Positions 51,744 to 62,731 of a stretch of 64,000 nt of DNA are shown here, one piece after another. The stretch is from positions 21,056,717 to 21,120,716 of the forward strand of contig OY757904.1 of NCBI GenBank assembly GCA_963585895.1. Direction: 5' to 3'. The notes beneath the pieces are model-generated. The model was not told the DNA's origin. It saw only the letters and a list, made by a program, of their open reading frames with translations, and ran no database searches. Each line of letters opens with the position of its first letter. Position 1 is the first letter of the stretch. Source of the stretch: Sepioteuthis lessoniana (taxonomy: Eukaryota > Mollusca > Cephalopoda > Myopsida > Loliginidae). A program made the position numbers and the translations under genes.

Positions 51744-52790
51744 ATAATTGTTAAACCTTTGACTCACCCTAATCGATAGAAATAGGATTGACAAGATAAT
51801 TGTTAAACCTTTGACTCACCCTAATCGATAGAAATCGGATTGACCAGATAATTGTAAAACCTTTGACTCACCCTAATCGATAGAAATAGGATTGACCAAA
51901 TAATTGCTAAATCTTTGACTCACCCTAATCGATAGAAATAGGATTGACCAGATAATTGTTAAACCTTTGACTCACCCTAATCGATAGAAATATGATTGAC
52001 TAGATAATTGTAAAACATTTAACTCACCCTAATCGATAGAAATCGGATTGACCAGATAATTGTAAAACATTTGACTCACCCTAATCGATAGAAATCGGAT
52101 TGACCAGATAATTGTTAAACCTTTGACTCACCCTAATCGATAGAAATATGATTGACTAGATAATTGTAAAACATTTAACTCACCCTAATCGATAGAAATC
52201 GGATTGACCAGATAATTGTAAAACCTTTGACTCACCCTAATCGATAGAAATCGGATTGACCAGATAATTGTTAAACCTTTGACTCACCCTAATCGATAGA
52301 AATCGGATTGACCAGATAATTGTTAAACCTTTGACTCACCCTAATCGATAGAAATCGGATTGAATAGATAATTGCTAAACCTTTGACTCACCCTAATCGA
52401 TAGAAATTTTATTGACCAGATAATTGCTAAACCTTTGACTCACCTTAATCGATAGAAATCGGATGGACCAGATAATTGCTAAACCTTTGACTCACCCTAA
52501 TCGATAGAAATAGGATTGACCAGATAATTGTTAAACCTTTGACTCACCCTAATCGATAGAAATCGGATGGACCAGATAATTGTAAAACATTTGACTCACC
52601 CTAATCGATAGAAATCGGATTGACAGATAATTGTTAAACCTTTGACTCACCCTAATCGATAAAAATAGGATTGACCAGATAATTGTTAAACCTTTGACTC
52701 ACCCTAATCGATAGAAATCGGATTGACCAGATAATTGTTAAACCTTTGACTCACCCTAATCGATAGAAATAGGATTGACCAGATAATTGC
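51744..52790. repeat. 52-bp minisatellite, about 20 copies
   Basis: Unit ATAATTGTTAAACCTTTGAC + TCACCCTAATCGATAGAAAT + (A/C)GGATTGACCAG, 52 bases. Copies start at 51744, 51796, 51848 and so on; the last partial unit ends at about 52790. Variants (GTTAAACC, GCTAAACC, GTAAAACAT; TAGG or TCGG) are shared between non-adjacent units, so blocks of units were copied together. TTTGACTCACCCT resembles the mariner end TTTTGATTCACCCT. Confidence 0.97.
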
Positions 52791-53264
52791 ATTGTGACCT
52801 ATCTATCAACTTTATTTTGCTTGATTATTTTCATCATGATTCTTGCCTATTAATTAAATGAGAAAATTCCTAATTTTTTTTTACACAAAGTTTTATGATA
52901 TCAAGTATTTATATCTAATACAAATAATTAACATACGATTGTATTGTTTCAAGTATTCCTATTTAATACAAATAATTGACATACAAGTGTATTGTTTCAA
53001 GTATTCCTGTCTAATATTAATAATTTGTACGTGATTAAATGGTTTCACGTAATTATTTTTTATTTACTAAAAAGCATATGTTTTCATACAGTTATCTTGT
53101 TTCAAATAACTAATGATAATCTTTGGTAATCAATTATAGGTTCAATAATTGACTGATTGACTGATTGATTTTAATGACATGTCAGCTTGTCCAGAGTTAA
53201 TTTATTCCCAGAATTCACATTTACATTTTTATATAGTTCTTTCTTAAGAATTGTTGTTTTTGTT
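52791..53264. repeat. AT-rich DNA with subrepeats
   Basis: Three loose repeats of TATTGTTTCAAGTATTCCTA with TAATACAAATAATT lie at about 52900-53050. No gene. Confidence 0.6.
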
Positions 53265-53990
53265 TCGTTGGGTTGGGTTTTATGGCATATCAACCATTAT
53301 AGGTTATTTAATGCCAAATCCTCTTTATACATATATATCAAATATATATAAATAATTTGTAGATAAATTTTGTTGATAACATTCTAATCGAGCCTGTTTT
53401 ATTTCAAGCTGGCACAAAATTAAATGGTTTTAAGTATTACGATACAACAGTCCGGCCAAATGAATTGTGTGTTCACCAATGATCTGGGAGACCGGAGTTC
53501 AATCCCAGGTCGATTCATACTAAAGACTCAAAAAATGATACTTGATGCCGCCTTGCTCAACACTCAGCATTATAAGGTTGGTATCAAGGGTAAAGTGGAG
53601 CAATCCAGGGAATGGAGTTGCATCTTCCCCTACACCTCGGTATAGTAGCTATTGAAAAGAGAGACTTTCGAGTCACCCTCGACTAAGGGAGACAACTTTA
53701 CTTTTTACTTTATATAACAGTTACAACATAATATCAGTCCTTTGTTTGCACACATAGCTTGTTCTATTCGACCGATCGATTGGACCCTATCCGGTGCTAC
53801 CATTCTGGTCCAGAGTGTACCGGGGAGCAATGGCAATAAAAGGGTACTCCACATTCCTCGAATCACCAAGGTTTGAGCCTCGCCATCAGATTGTTTAATG
53901 TCATATCAGGACACTCGTTGGTGGAGTCTTACCTTTCTTTAGAGATGAAGATGGTGTATTTTATAGCCCAAGCTGACTGAGCTGTTGTTT
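53265..53990 (-). mobile_element. C element, reverse, interrupted by SINE-F
   Basis: Tail 53270-53325, array to about 53448, SINE-F insertion, array resumes at about 53706 (CAGTTACAACATAATATCAG), then the GC-richer domain to 53985. Confidence 0.8.
53440..53705 (+). mobile_element. SINE-F in a C element
   Basis: Head GTCCGGCCAAATGAATTGTG and GGAGTTCAATCCCAGG, body CACTCAGCATTATAAGGTTG, end ACTTTACTTTTTACTTTA. Confidence 0.88.
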
Positions 53991-54119
53991 TTGTGTTGTT
54001 TGTTTGTTTATTTGTTGTTGTTTTTGTGTTGTTTTTTTGGGGGGTGGGGAGTTGTTTTGCTTTCTTTTTTTTCTTTTTTGTTTCTTTGCATACAATCTTA
54101 TCGAATACATGTTATTTCT

Positions 54120-54350
54120 AAACAGATCTATTTGACCCATAGATAGGACCTTAATAGGCACTACCACTGCAAGTCAGAGTGGAATTGGAAGCAAGAATAA
54201 ATGACCGGTACTTCACACTCCCCAGATCCCCAGAACTAGAGCCATACAATCAGTTTAGTGTAATACACAGGACACCCCTTTCGGGGGGTGTACTCTTCTT
54301 CGGTGGGGTTCAGTTAGCGTATTTTAAGCTTTGCTGACAGTGCTAGATTA
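54120..54350 (-). mobile_element. C element domain, reverse, diverged
   Basis: TCTATTTGACCCATAGATAG to CGTATTTTAAGCTTTGCTGA. A T- and G-rich run of TTGTTTGTT type (53990-54110) precedes it. A short array (54350-54570) links it with the next domain. Confidence 0.7.
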
Positions 54351-54569
54351 CAGCTTCAAGTAATTTTTATCATTCACGATTTTCGGACTATTGTCATAAT
54401 CTTTATAGTTATATTCACCACGTTTCAGCCGATATGTACTCCGGGCTTCTTCAAGTGTTTGTCGAACTCAGGAGCCTACACGGAACTTTGACAACTAAGC
54501 TTCAAGTAAGTATTCTTAATACAAATAATTTGCAATTGTATTGTATCAAGTATTCTTATCTAATTCAAC

Positions 54570-54800
54570 TAATTTTCAAACTGATCTATTTGACCCATAG
54601 ATGTGACCCTAACTGGTACTCCCACTCCGGATCAGAGTAGATTTGTGAGTAATGGCAATTAAGGAGATACTTCACACTTTTCAGGTCTCCTGAATTGGAT
54701 CCTCACCATGAGATTCAGTTTAGTTTCATTCTAAGAGTACCTCTTTTGGGGAGATTCTCACCCTTATGAAAGAGATATAGTCACCGTATTAAGAGCTGAT
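54570..54800 (-). mobile_element. C element domain, reverse, diverged
   Basis: TTGACCCATAGATGTGACCC, GGTACTCCCACTCCGGATCA, GGATCCTCACCATGAGATTC; ends near CACCGTATTAAGAGCTGA. Confidence 0.7.
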
Positions 54801-55277
54801 CTTAGATAAGGATGAAAAAGAAGACTTTTACGGTGAATGGCTACTAATGTCACAATGAGGAAATATTGGAGGTCATCTTCGAAAGAATTTAACTTGCTAG
54901 ATGTTACGCCAAAGTGGGTTAGAAAATGAAATTAAAGAAAAATAAAATGTAACCAGACAACTTTTTTTTTAAATTGAAAAGTGACTTTTTATAAATTTGA
55001 GTATTTTGGAAAGTGATTTTATTTATTTATTCATTTCTATTGGTATTTCAAAAAGTAACTTTTTTAAGCTTGCATTTCTAAATAAGTGATTTTTTTTTAT
55101 AAATTTTAGTATTTTAGAACGTGACTTTTTATAAATTTCTGTATTTTGGGAATTTTTTTACAATTATTTGTGTATTTTGAAAAATTATTTTCTAATCAAT
55201 TTGTATATTCGTTATAATATGGTGACATTAACATTTGAGCATTTCTAAAGCAGAAAATAAAGTGTTGTGTTTTGAGA

Positions 55278-55280
<3 letters not shown>
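54801..55280. repeat. AT-rich DNA with a degenerate tandem repeat
   Basis: From 54965 to about 55200 GTGACTTTTTATAAATTT with GTATTTTGGAAA or variants occurs about five times at steps of about 45-65 bases. The rest is unassigned. Confidence 0.6.

Positions 55281-55334
<54 letters not shown>
55281..55334. repeat. (TA)n microsatellite
   Basis: About 27 TA units. Confidence 0.95.
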
Positions 55335-55336
<2 letters not shown>

Positions 55337-55490
55337 TTTGTGTGATTTAACATGCCTCATCCTCCGTGGGTACGCATAACTACCCCTTACCCATGAACAT
55401 ATGCTTCAATTACTCGGGTGGTCAGCTGGCGAACTGAGTCAAATGAATTCTTAGCAGACTAACTCTCTGCATCTCAGAGGGAAGTCTCTA

Positions 55491-55738
55491 TGGTGTTGTG
55501 GCAAACATACTGGACTGTGACATTTTAGTAAATGCGTTCGAACTCCAGTTGCGCCATGACGTTCATTTTCGGACATATACCCTTGGGAAAGGTATGAATC
55601 CCCTAATCTCTACAACTATAGGCTACATAGTACCACTTGTTCTACAATAATGGCTTTAGCATTGAATAACCCACGAAGGTTGATTATTATTGAATAAACC
55701 ACGAAGGTTTATTCTACTAAACAAAGAAACCAAATCAA
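55491..55738 (+). mobile_element. SINE-B with duplicated tail end
   Basis: Head GTGTTGTGGCAAACATACTG (diverged), GCGTTCGAACTCCAG B-box, core ATACCCTTGGGAAAGGTATG. The tail is doubled: ATTGAATAACCCACGAAGGT then ATTGAATAAACCACGAAGGT. Confidence 0.8.
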
Positions 55739-55774
55739 TCTGCTCGTCGTGATTCACATCCTTCTCTACCATTC

Positions 55775-55819
<45 letters not shown>

Positions 55820-56075
55820 ATAATACAGTAATATTGAATTGTAAGAAACAGTTGTTTTGAATTTTTTTAATCTCATGAATTTTAACTATACAAAGAAAGA
55901 AAACATATGCAAAAAATTCTATGACCAGATATTAAGTTTAAGATGATAGAATTCGATGATAGGATATAAAAAACGTTTTACTTTCATGGAGTCTATTGTT
56001 TATCATAAAGTTTCAAATGCTAATATATTTTTTCAATTGGTAAGTTTACCTGTTTTTATCAATCTATTTTGTTGC
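55739..56075. other. Intergenic DNA with (CT)n
   Basis: (CT)n at 55778-55815; no other feature seen. Confidence 0.5.
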
Positions 56076-56080
56076 ATATA

Positions 56081-56138
<58 letters not shown>
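56076..56138. repeat. Compound (TA)n(GT)n
   Basis: TA run with a TG interruption changing to about nine GT units. Confidence 0.95.
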
Positions 56139-56846
56139 AAATTAATTCGTCACAATTTAGAGAAAGCATTTAGTAAGCTTAGCCGGCGTACAAAGCCAGA
56201 AGTATGCAGGACCCAGTGAAAATCGAACTAACCAGTAATGGTCTGCTAGCCTAGCATGCAAACTCTTACGCCATCCGAAGCGTTCTTCTGAGAAGCCATT
56301 AAAAGAAAACGCACATTAGAAAAACGTAACTAGGGATAAGACGTTAAGGAAAGGTTAATCTGGTCTTCCTGTCTTGTCCGGTCTTCCATGGACCTAACTC
56401 TGGTCTTGTGGGCTTTATTACCTCATATATCTGGTTAGGCAGAGTTTGTCAACACAGTTAAGGACTATTCTGCAACCAGTCATCCATATTTATTCGACAG
56501 TTAATGTCTAATCAAATTCAGACGAGACTCCAATACGGAACGTATTGAATAAACATTGTATCTTAAACATACACACCAAGACTTATAAACACGCAAAAAT
56601 ACACATTCCCATGCACAAATGAATATGTGTGCACAAGTCCAGATAAAAAAAAGAATACTAATAGTATACACATGAAAATCAACTGATGATAATGTTACCG
56701 TGCGTGATCTGAGAGACTGGCTATATAAAGGCAGACAAGCCGTCGCTTATAAATACGTCTACCAAACTGTTATGGCGCCTGTCATGCCCGGACACTTAAA
56801 ACAGGGTTTACGTATGCACTTCCATACGCACACACCCATACACGCG

Positions 56847-56848
<2 letters not shown>
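56139..56848. other. Intergenic DNA with a tRNA-like relic
   Basis: At about 56205-56275 on the minus strand GGATGGCGTAAGAGTTTGCA and GGTTAGTTCGATTTTC resemble A- and B-boxes of an old tRNA-derived SINE. The remainder is unassigned. Confidence 0.4.

Positions 56849-56939
<91 letters not shown>
56849..56939. repeat. Palindromic microsatellite (CA)n(TA)n(TG)n
   Basis: CA units run into TA units and then into about 28 TG units, so the left half can pair with part of the right half. Confidence 0.97.
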
Positions 56940-57532
56940 AAACAAATGTATGAACCTACATGTCCAGGAATTTAAGTACGTGTCAGTACACCTATATATA
57001 AGCTGTGATAACACAATACTAAGCTTGAAATGAAGAATGCAACTAGAATCACGTGCCGAGGCTGCCAAAATTTAAGAAACTTCCAATAAATGTCCGATTA
57101 CCACACCATAGACTTCATGAAGACCTGGAAACATACGGTAAGGTACAATGGACACTCCTAAAATAAAGCCTTCAATTTATTTCCTCAGAATCTACAACTG
57201 ATACAGGGAGAGGAATAACCCCGTTGAATAGAGAAAGTTTTCAACTACAAATTGCTATTTTTCTACACAGTCATCACCCTTGGTATTAAAGTTTCACAAA
57301 CGATGAATAAAAGCTTGCATACTGCGTTCTTTAGAGTACCGCTCCAAAAATAATACCTCCTATCTTATTATCTTTTCCCATCACTTCAGAGACGGATGTT
57401 AGTCGTATAGTTGTTGAGTTTCAACGTTCTTGTCAATAACCAATGGATTCTTTGGGGGGGATACCTATAGCAGCTAAAGAGCAGTCAAGGAAAATGGAAT
57501 ATGGCATGAAATCAGAGCTATATCATTCAATT
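56940..57532. other. Unassigned DNA before the gap
   Basis: No gene recognised. Minus-strand relics near 57230-57360 might be the end of a mariner-like element, but no motif is firm. Confidence 0.35.
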
Positions 57533-57732
57533 NNNNNNNNNNNNNNNNNNNNNNNNNNNNNNNNNNNNNNNNNNNNNNNNNNNNNNNNNNNNNNNNNNNN
57601 NNNNNNNNNNNNNNNNNNNNNNNNNNNNNNNNNNNNNNNNNNNNNNNNNNNNNNNNNNNNNNNNNNNNNNNNNNNNNNNNNNNNNNNNNNNNNNNNNNNN
57701 NNNNNNNNNNNNNNNNNNNNNNNNNNNNNNNN
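57533..57732. other. Assembly gap, 200 N
   Basis: Exactly 200 N. The base run CATTCAATT stands immediately before the gap (57524-57532) and immediately after it (57733-57741). Confidence 0.99.
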
Positions 57733-58077
57733 CATTCAATTCATCCATACAGAAAAAAATGTCCCATCAACGCTTTCTGAAATATTACGCAACAAATTAT
57801 ATGAGAGCACAGGCGACGGGTAACGATTGGTTTGGTTTGTAAACTAAAGGGTGTGTCAACTCTTTATGGGTTAGTTAATGCCGAACATTTGCGAATATTT
57901 AAATGTAATCATCACTATATTTTTAACGTTCCATCATCGTTTTTGAACAGTCATACTTCATATTTGACAATAGTAATCCTGTGTTTCTACAGTTATAAGG
58001 TATCAAGTACTCCTTTTTTAATACAAATAATTCATACACAATCATATGATTTAAAATAACTATTCAATAATGTGTTT
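57733..58077. other. Intergenic DNA with a diverged tail
   Basis: GGTTTGGTTTGTAAACTAAA and ATGGGTTAGTTAATGCCGAA (57827-57885) look like an old hairpin tail; C-type subrepeat words follow to 58060. Confidence 0.45.
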
Positions 58078-58385
58078 GCTCAGAGCTGATGAATATAAGT
58101 TTTTACTGGTCGGCCAACACTGGTGTGGCCATGTATAGTAGTCCATATGAGAAGGTCAATTATGACTTCGTTCATACCTTTCCATTTGTGTCCAGCATAT
58201 TTTGCTCGTCCTATTTGGATGGTTTGTGAGATGAGAGGTAAGTGACCGAAAGGCCGCTGTTTTGTAGGGTGCTGCTTCCAGGAATTGTTCAAAACAACAC
58301 GTAGTTTTCATAGCTAACCAGTCAGCAGCAATATTTCCTACGCTTATCGTGACATCGTTTTCAGTAGAGAAGATATTGCTACCGA
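58078..58385 (-). pseudogene. LINE 3' region, reverse
   Basis: Minus strand: NNSWKQHPTKQRPFGHLPLI, SQTIQIGRAKYAGHKWKG, VIIDLLIWTTIHGHTSVGRP, VKTYIHQL. The same C-terminal LINE block as at 10.5 kb; the final part and the ATG-type tail are missing. Confidence 0.8.
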
Positions 58386-58394
58386 TTTAAATTG

Positions 58395-59006
58395 TACTGA
58401 TATGACACTAAACCCCTAAAGTACCATCGCTCCCATGTCTAATCTGGCTAGGACTAGTAGCACCTAATAGAGTCTTATCTCTGGGTCAAATTGAACTGTT
58501 TGACATTTAAACCGTGTACTTTGACATTTAAACTGACTGCAAACAAATGACTTATGTTTAACCGAATTGGTTCAAATAGAACTGTTTAATCATTTACCTG
58601 TGTATAAACAAATGACTGATGTTTAATTGAATTGTTAGTGATAGATAGCAATACTTGGAATCATTTAACTTTGTTGACTTATGCTAGACTGAATTGTTGG
58701 AAATAGAACTATTTGATCATTTAAATATGTGTAAACACGACTGATGTTTAATTGACTTGTTAGTGTTAAATAGCAATATTTGAGAACGTTTAACTGTGTG
58801 CAAATGATTAATAGTAAATTGAATTATTCGTATTTGATAGAAATAAGTGAAGTCATTTAACTATGTGCCAAAAAAATGAGCTCAAGTTCGTTTAAAAGTT
58901 TTAGCTACAAAATATGTTTAGATAGCATATATTTGATATATAAGTAAAAAAAAGATTTGGCATTAAATTACCAACAATGGTTAATATGCCATAAACCAAA
59001 CCAAAC
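58395..59006 (+). mobile_element. C element, forward, domain shortened
   Basis: Part of the GC-richer domain (58395-58490; ACCATCGCTCCCATGTCTAA), an array of about seven subrepeats (GTTTAACCGAATTGGTTCAA) and a full tail GGCATTAAATTACC, AATGGTTAATATGCC, CCAAACCAAAC. Confidence 0.8.
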
Positions 59007-59016
59007 TCTCTGTCTC

Positions 59017-59071
<55 letters not shown>

Positions 59072-59314
59072 GTGTGTATGTTTGTGTGTGTTCAGCCCGT
59101 AGAAGCAAGAAGAAATGGACTACTGACACCTAGTGAGTGCTGGCTTTCTTCGTTCTTCTAGGAAGAGTATCTTCTCTTAAAATTACCGGCAAGGAATTTT
59201 AAGTTATTTACATTTAACAAAAAATATTTCTTAATATTTGGCACCCGGACAACGCTAAGTACCACTGCCAGCTTGAAATAAAACAGTATATTTGTTGCAA
59301 TGCTTTGTTTGATT
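59007..59314. repeat. (CT)n and intergenic DNA
   Basis: CT-rich run 59007-59067 with GT interruptions begins right at the CCAAAC end of the C element. The rest is unassigned. Confidence 0.7.
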
Positions 59315-59990
59315 TGGTTTGGTTGTTTTTATGGCATATCAACCTTTGTGGGTTATTTTATACTAAATCCTTTTATGCATACACACGCATGCGCATATAT
59401 ACCTATATATATAGATGTGTGTGTGTGTGTGTGTGTGTGATTTGTAAGCGAATTGTTTGTAAGCAACATTATTTTTAAAAGAGCCAGAGCTCGTTTATTT
59501 GCATTTAGTTAAATGGTTTAAGTATTTCTATCAAATACTAATAATTCTATTTATTATCAATCATTTCTTTGCACAAAGTTAAAAGGTTTCAAATATTATC
59601 ATTTAATACTAGTAATTCTTGGTAACATTTTTAAACGAGAAAAAGCTCATTTATATGCTGAATGGTTTCAAGAATTGCAATTTGATACTAATAATTCGAT
59701 ATTAATCATTTTTAATACACAGTTAAATCGTTTTAAGTATAGTAAATGCTTAAATAGTTTTACTTGACCCATAGCCGAGACCCTAACAGGTACTACCACT
59801 CCAGATAAAAGAGAAGAGCTGGAATTAATGGCAATGAAGGAGTATTCCACATTCTCCCAAAAAGTATCAGTACTGGAGCCTTATCATCAGACGGTTTTGT
59901 GTCGTACCCAGGATACACCATCAATGGGGTGCTTACCCCTCAGTAGAGTAGCAGCTGGTGTATTCTACAGCTCCAATCGACTAGGTGACA
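59315..59990 (-). mobile_element. C element, reverse, full length
   Basis: Tail (TTTTATGGCATATCAACCTT) at 59325-59370, (GT)n at 59415-59438, array to 59765, GC-richer domain 59765-59985. Confidence 0.8.
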
Positions 59991-60034
59991 TTGCAAACTT
60001 GTTTGGATGCGTCTTACATTAGGAAAATGCGTTA

Positions 60035-60450
60035 TATGGTTGGTTGGTTGGTTGGTTGATTGGTTTTATGGCTATTTTCAGGCTTTTCAACTCCGAATAA
60101 AGTCATTTTGATAAATTTCAAACAATTCTGTTTAGTATAACTATAATTTTGGTTACACACAGTTAATTGTCAAAACAGTTCTATTTCGAACAGTTCAGAT
60201 TAGCATAAGTACACAGTTTAGCTCTATTTGACGCATTGATAGGACCCTATCTGAGGCTACCATTCTGAGCCAGAGTGGACCTGGGAGCGATGACAATGAA
60301 GGGCTACACCGCATTCCTCAAAGCTCCAGCACTACTGGAACCTCACGATCAGATTGTTTAGTGTCATATCCAGGACACTCGTTGGGAGGTTTTCCCCTCT
60401 ACAGAGAAGCAGTCGGTGTATTCTACAGCCTCAACCGACTGGGCCAACGT
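60035..60450 (-). mobile_element. C element, reverse, short array
   Basis: GGTTGGTTGGTTGGTTGG start, half a tail only, two subrepeats, and a well-preserved GC-richer domain (60225-60450; CGATGACAATGAAGGGCTAC). Confidence 0.8.
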
Positions 60451-60971
60451 TATATTGTAGAAGTCGTTTTAACCAACTTGTGTATATAATGTGACTTTTT
60501 TATATTCATACTTAAGTGGGAACCTCGTTAGTTTGCCTCCGGTGTCTACGAATTAAAAGTAGAATCAACTTTCGAACGTCGAATTTTATCGCAAGGAAGA
60601 TGCTTAGCGTTACACAAGTTCACTATTTCTATCGTTATATCTATCAAGAATATCGACACCGTAATTTTCAGTTGGATAAATTTAAATCCTTTTCCTCCAG
60701 ACATCATTAAATCATGGTGTATCTAAAAAATTTTTAACAATAACGAGTTGTCTGTGAGTGAAAGAATGCATGACTTGCGATCAGACCCAAATGCCTAAAT
60801 TCAGCACATTAGAAAGTTAATTCTCCTTATCTTTCGCTAGTTGTAAGAATAGAAGCATAATTCGTGCGTAATTTACTGTTTCAATTTAATCTTCATCTTC
60901 CCGTCTCTCTCTCTTTCTCTTTCTCTCTTCCTCTCTCTCTCTCTCCCTCTCTCTCTATATATATATATATA
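60451..60971. other. Intergenic DNA with (CT)n(TA)n
   Basis: CT-rich run then TA run at 60904-60973, touching the 3' end of the next SINE. No gene seen. Confidence 0.5.
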
Positions 60972-61150
60972 TAGTCGATGGCGACCTGAAGGCTTGCTTT
61001 TCAATAGTTACTACACCGTGATATAAGAGGGCACTCCTCCTTTCCCCGGATTGCTCCACTTACCCTTGATACATACATTATAATGTTGAGTGTTAAACAA
61101 AGAGGCATTAAATACCATTTTTTGAGTATGACTCGACCACTGGCGAACAC
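60972..61150 (-). mobile_element. SINE-F, head damaged
   Basis: AGTCGATGGCGACCTGAAGG to AGTATGACTCGACCACTGGC; the stretch with the B-box is deleted, so tRNA similarity is lost. Confidence 0.8.
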
Positions 61151-61163
61151 TAACAATTATTCG

Positions 61164-61164
<1 letters not shown>

Positions 61165-61226
<62 letters not shown>

Positions 61227-61227
61227 G
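61165..61227. repeat. (TA)n(GA)n microsatellite
   Basis: About 22 TA units then about eight GA units, abutting the next SINE head. Confidence 0.95.
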
Positions 61228-61300
61228 CGCTCGTGTAATAATGGTTATCATCCTGAAAATTGAAAAAGGCAATCCGAGTCCAAATCCTGACGGAGGTTTT
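61228..61300 (+). mobile_element. SINE-D head only
   Basis: CGCTCGTGTAATAATGGTTA (A-box) and CCGAGTCCAAATCCTGACGG (B-box), then GTTTTGGTTGGTTGG of the next C element. Confidence 0.7.
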
Positions 61301-61985
61301 GGTTGGTTGGTTGGTTTGTTCGTTCGTTGGAGTTTGGTTGGTTGGGTTTTATGGCCTAACAATCTTTGTAGGTTATTTAACGCCTAATAAATTTTTATGC
61401 AAATAGTTCTATTTCAAACAATTCAGTTTAGTATGAGTACACAGTTCAACTGTCAAAAACATCACTATTTCAAGTTATTCAGTTTATTCAAACAGTTCTA
61501 ATTAAACCAATTCAGTTTAGTATAAGTATAGATTTTCTTTACACACAGTTTAATGTCAAAACAGTTCTATATTAAACAATTCAGTTTAGTGTAAGTACAG
61601 ATTCAATGTCAAAATCAGTTCTATTTCAAAAAACTCAGTTTAGCATAAACACGCAGTTTAAATGTGAGTACAATTTAATTATCAAAAACATTTCTATTTC
61701 AAGCTATTCAATATAGTCAAACAGTTCTATTTCAAGCAATTTAGTTTAGCATAAGTATGCCGTTAGTTCTATTTAACCCATAGATAGGATCCTATCAGAT
61801 GCTAGCACTCCGGCCCAGTGTGTACATGGGAGCAATGGCAATGAAGGGGTACTCCGCATTCCTCAAAGCTCCAGCATCACTGGAACCTCACCATCAGATT
61901 GTTTAGTGTCATATCAAGGACACTCATTGGAGGGGTCTTACCCCTCTGAAGAGTTGCAGAGTTATACAGCCCAAGCTGACTGGGC
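61301..61985 (-). mobile_element. C element, reverse, full length
   Basis: Several GGTTGGTT units, tail 61335-61395, eight or so subrepeats (61400-61765), GC-richer domain 61765-61985. Confidence 0.85.
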
Positions 61986-62230
61986 AAAGGAGGGTTTATA
62001 TATATATATATTGTCATCGACAAACAGACTGCTTCGTTGTATCACAACCCATCAGATTGGCTTAACACGCGAGATGCTTCAAGTTGGAACCAAAACCCTG
62101 CTGACTCTACCTATGAACTATAGTCATTCTCAGCATAAACAAAGGAATTTTTTAGGAATATATTCACATATACGCTATTGCCTACAGTTAATTAGAAGAA
62201 CTTTGTATTTATGCATATGTGGCAGCCGGA
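61986..62230. other. Intergenic DNA, nothing recognised
   Basis: A short TA run followed by TTGTCATCGACAAAC, then unassigned sequence up to the target duplication of the SINE-E. Confidence 0.4.
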
Positions 62231-62358
62231 GGGCGCCTCTGGTGGTGTAATGGTTAGCAAGCTCGACTAGCAAACCTACACGAGTGAGTTCGAGTCTCAT
62301 TGGGTGCCCCTTTCATATGGCCTTGTGCCACATCTAAGCAAGAAGCTTAGTAAATTTC
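62231..62358 (+). mobile_element. SINE-E, complete, with 16-bp target duplication
   Basis: GGGCGCC and GGTGCCC ends of the tRNA-like head, GGTGGTGTAATGGTTAGCAA, GAGTTCGAGTCTC, stem CTAAGC-AAGAA-GCTTAG. CATATGTGGCAGCCGG occurs intact on both sides (62214-62229 and 62359-62374), so the insertion is young. Confidence 0.93.
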
Positions 62359-62408
62359 CATATGTGGCAGCCGGCAATTCTTCACTCGAGTGCTCAACCC
62401 ACAGGGGA

Positions 62409-62447
<39 letters not shown>

Positions 62448-62631
62448 AACACTTTAGAGCTTTTAATCAGAAAAAATCTTTAATTTGAAAATGCAATATT
62501 ACTATATATTTCAAGGGTAAAATCCCGTAATTATAAACGACTCATAGTTTCACGCTATTGATGTTCACCTGAAGATCAACAACGTTAAACGCTGAGTCTT
62601 TAGTTTTTAATCTGCTTTATTATTCTATACT

Positions 62632-62690
<59 letters not shown>

Positions 62691-62692
62691 GG

Positions 62693-62731
<39 letters not shown>

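Noticed and set aside
51744..52790. CRISPR-like array
   Set aside because: Units are contiguous 52-bp tandem repeats without unique spacers, in an animal genome.
57443..57823. 126-codon open frame across the assembly gap
   Set aside because: Most of it is unknown sequence translated from N.
62555..62600. Hammerhead ribozyme (CTGAAGA ... AAAC)
   Set aside because: Penelope-like elements can carry hammerheads, but the core here departs from CUGAUGA/GAAA and the pairing stems are weak; not enough to claim.
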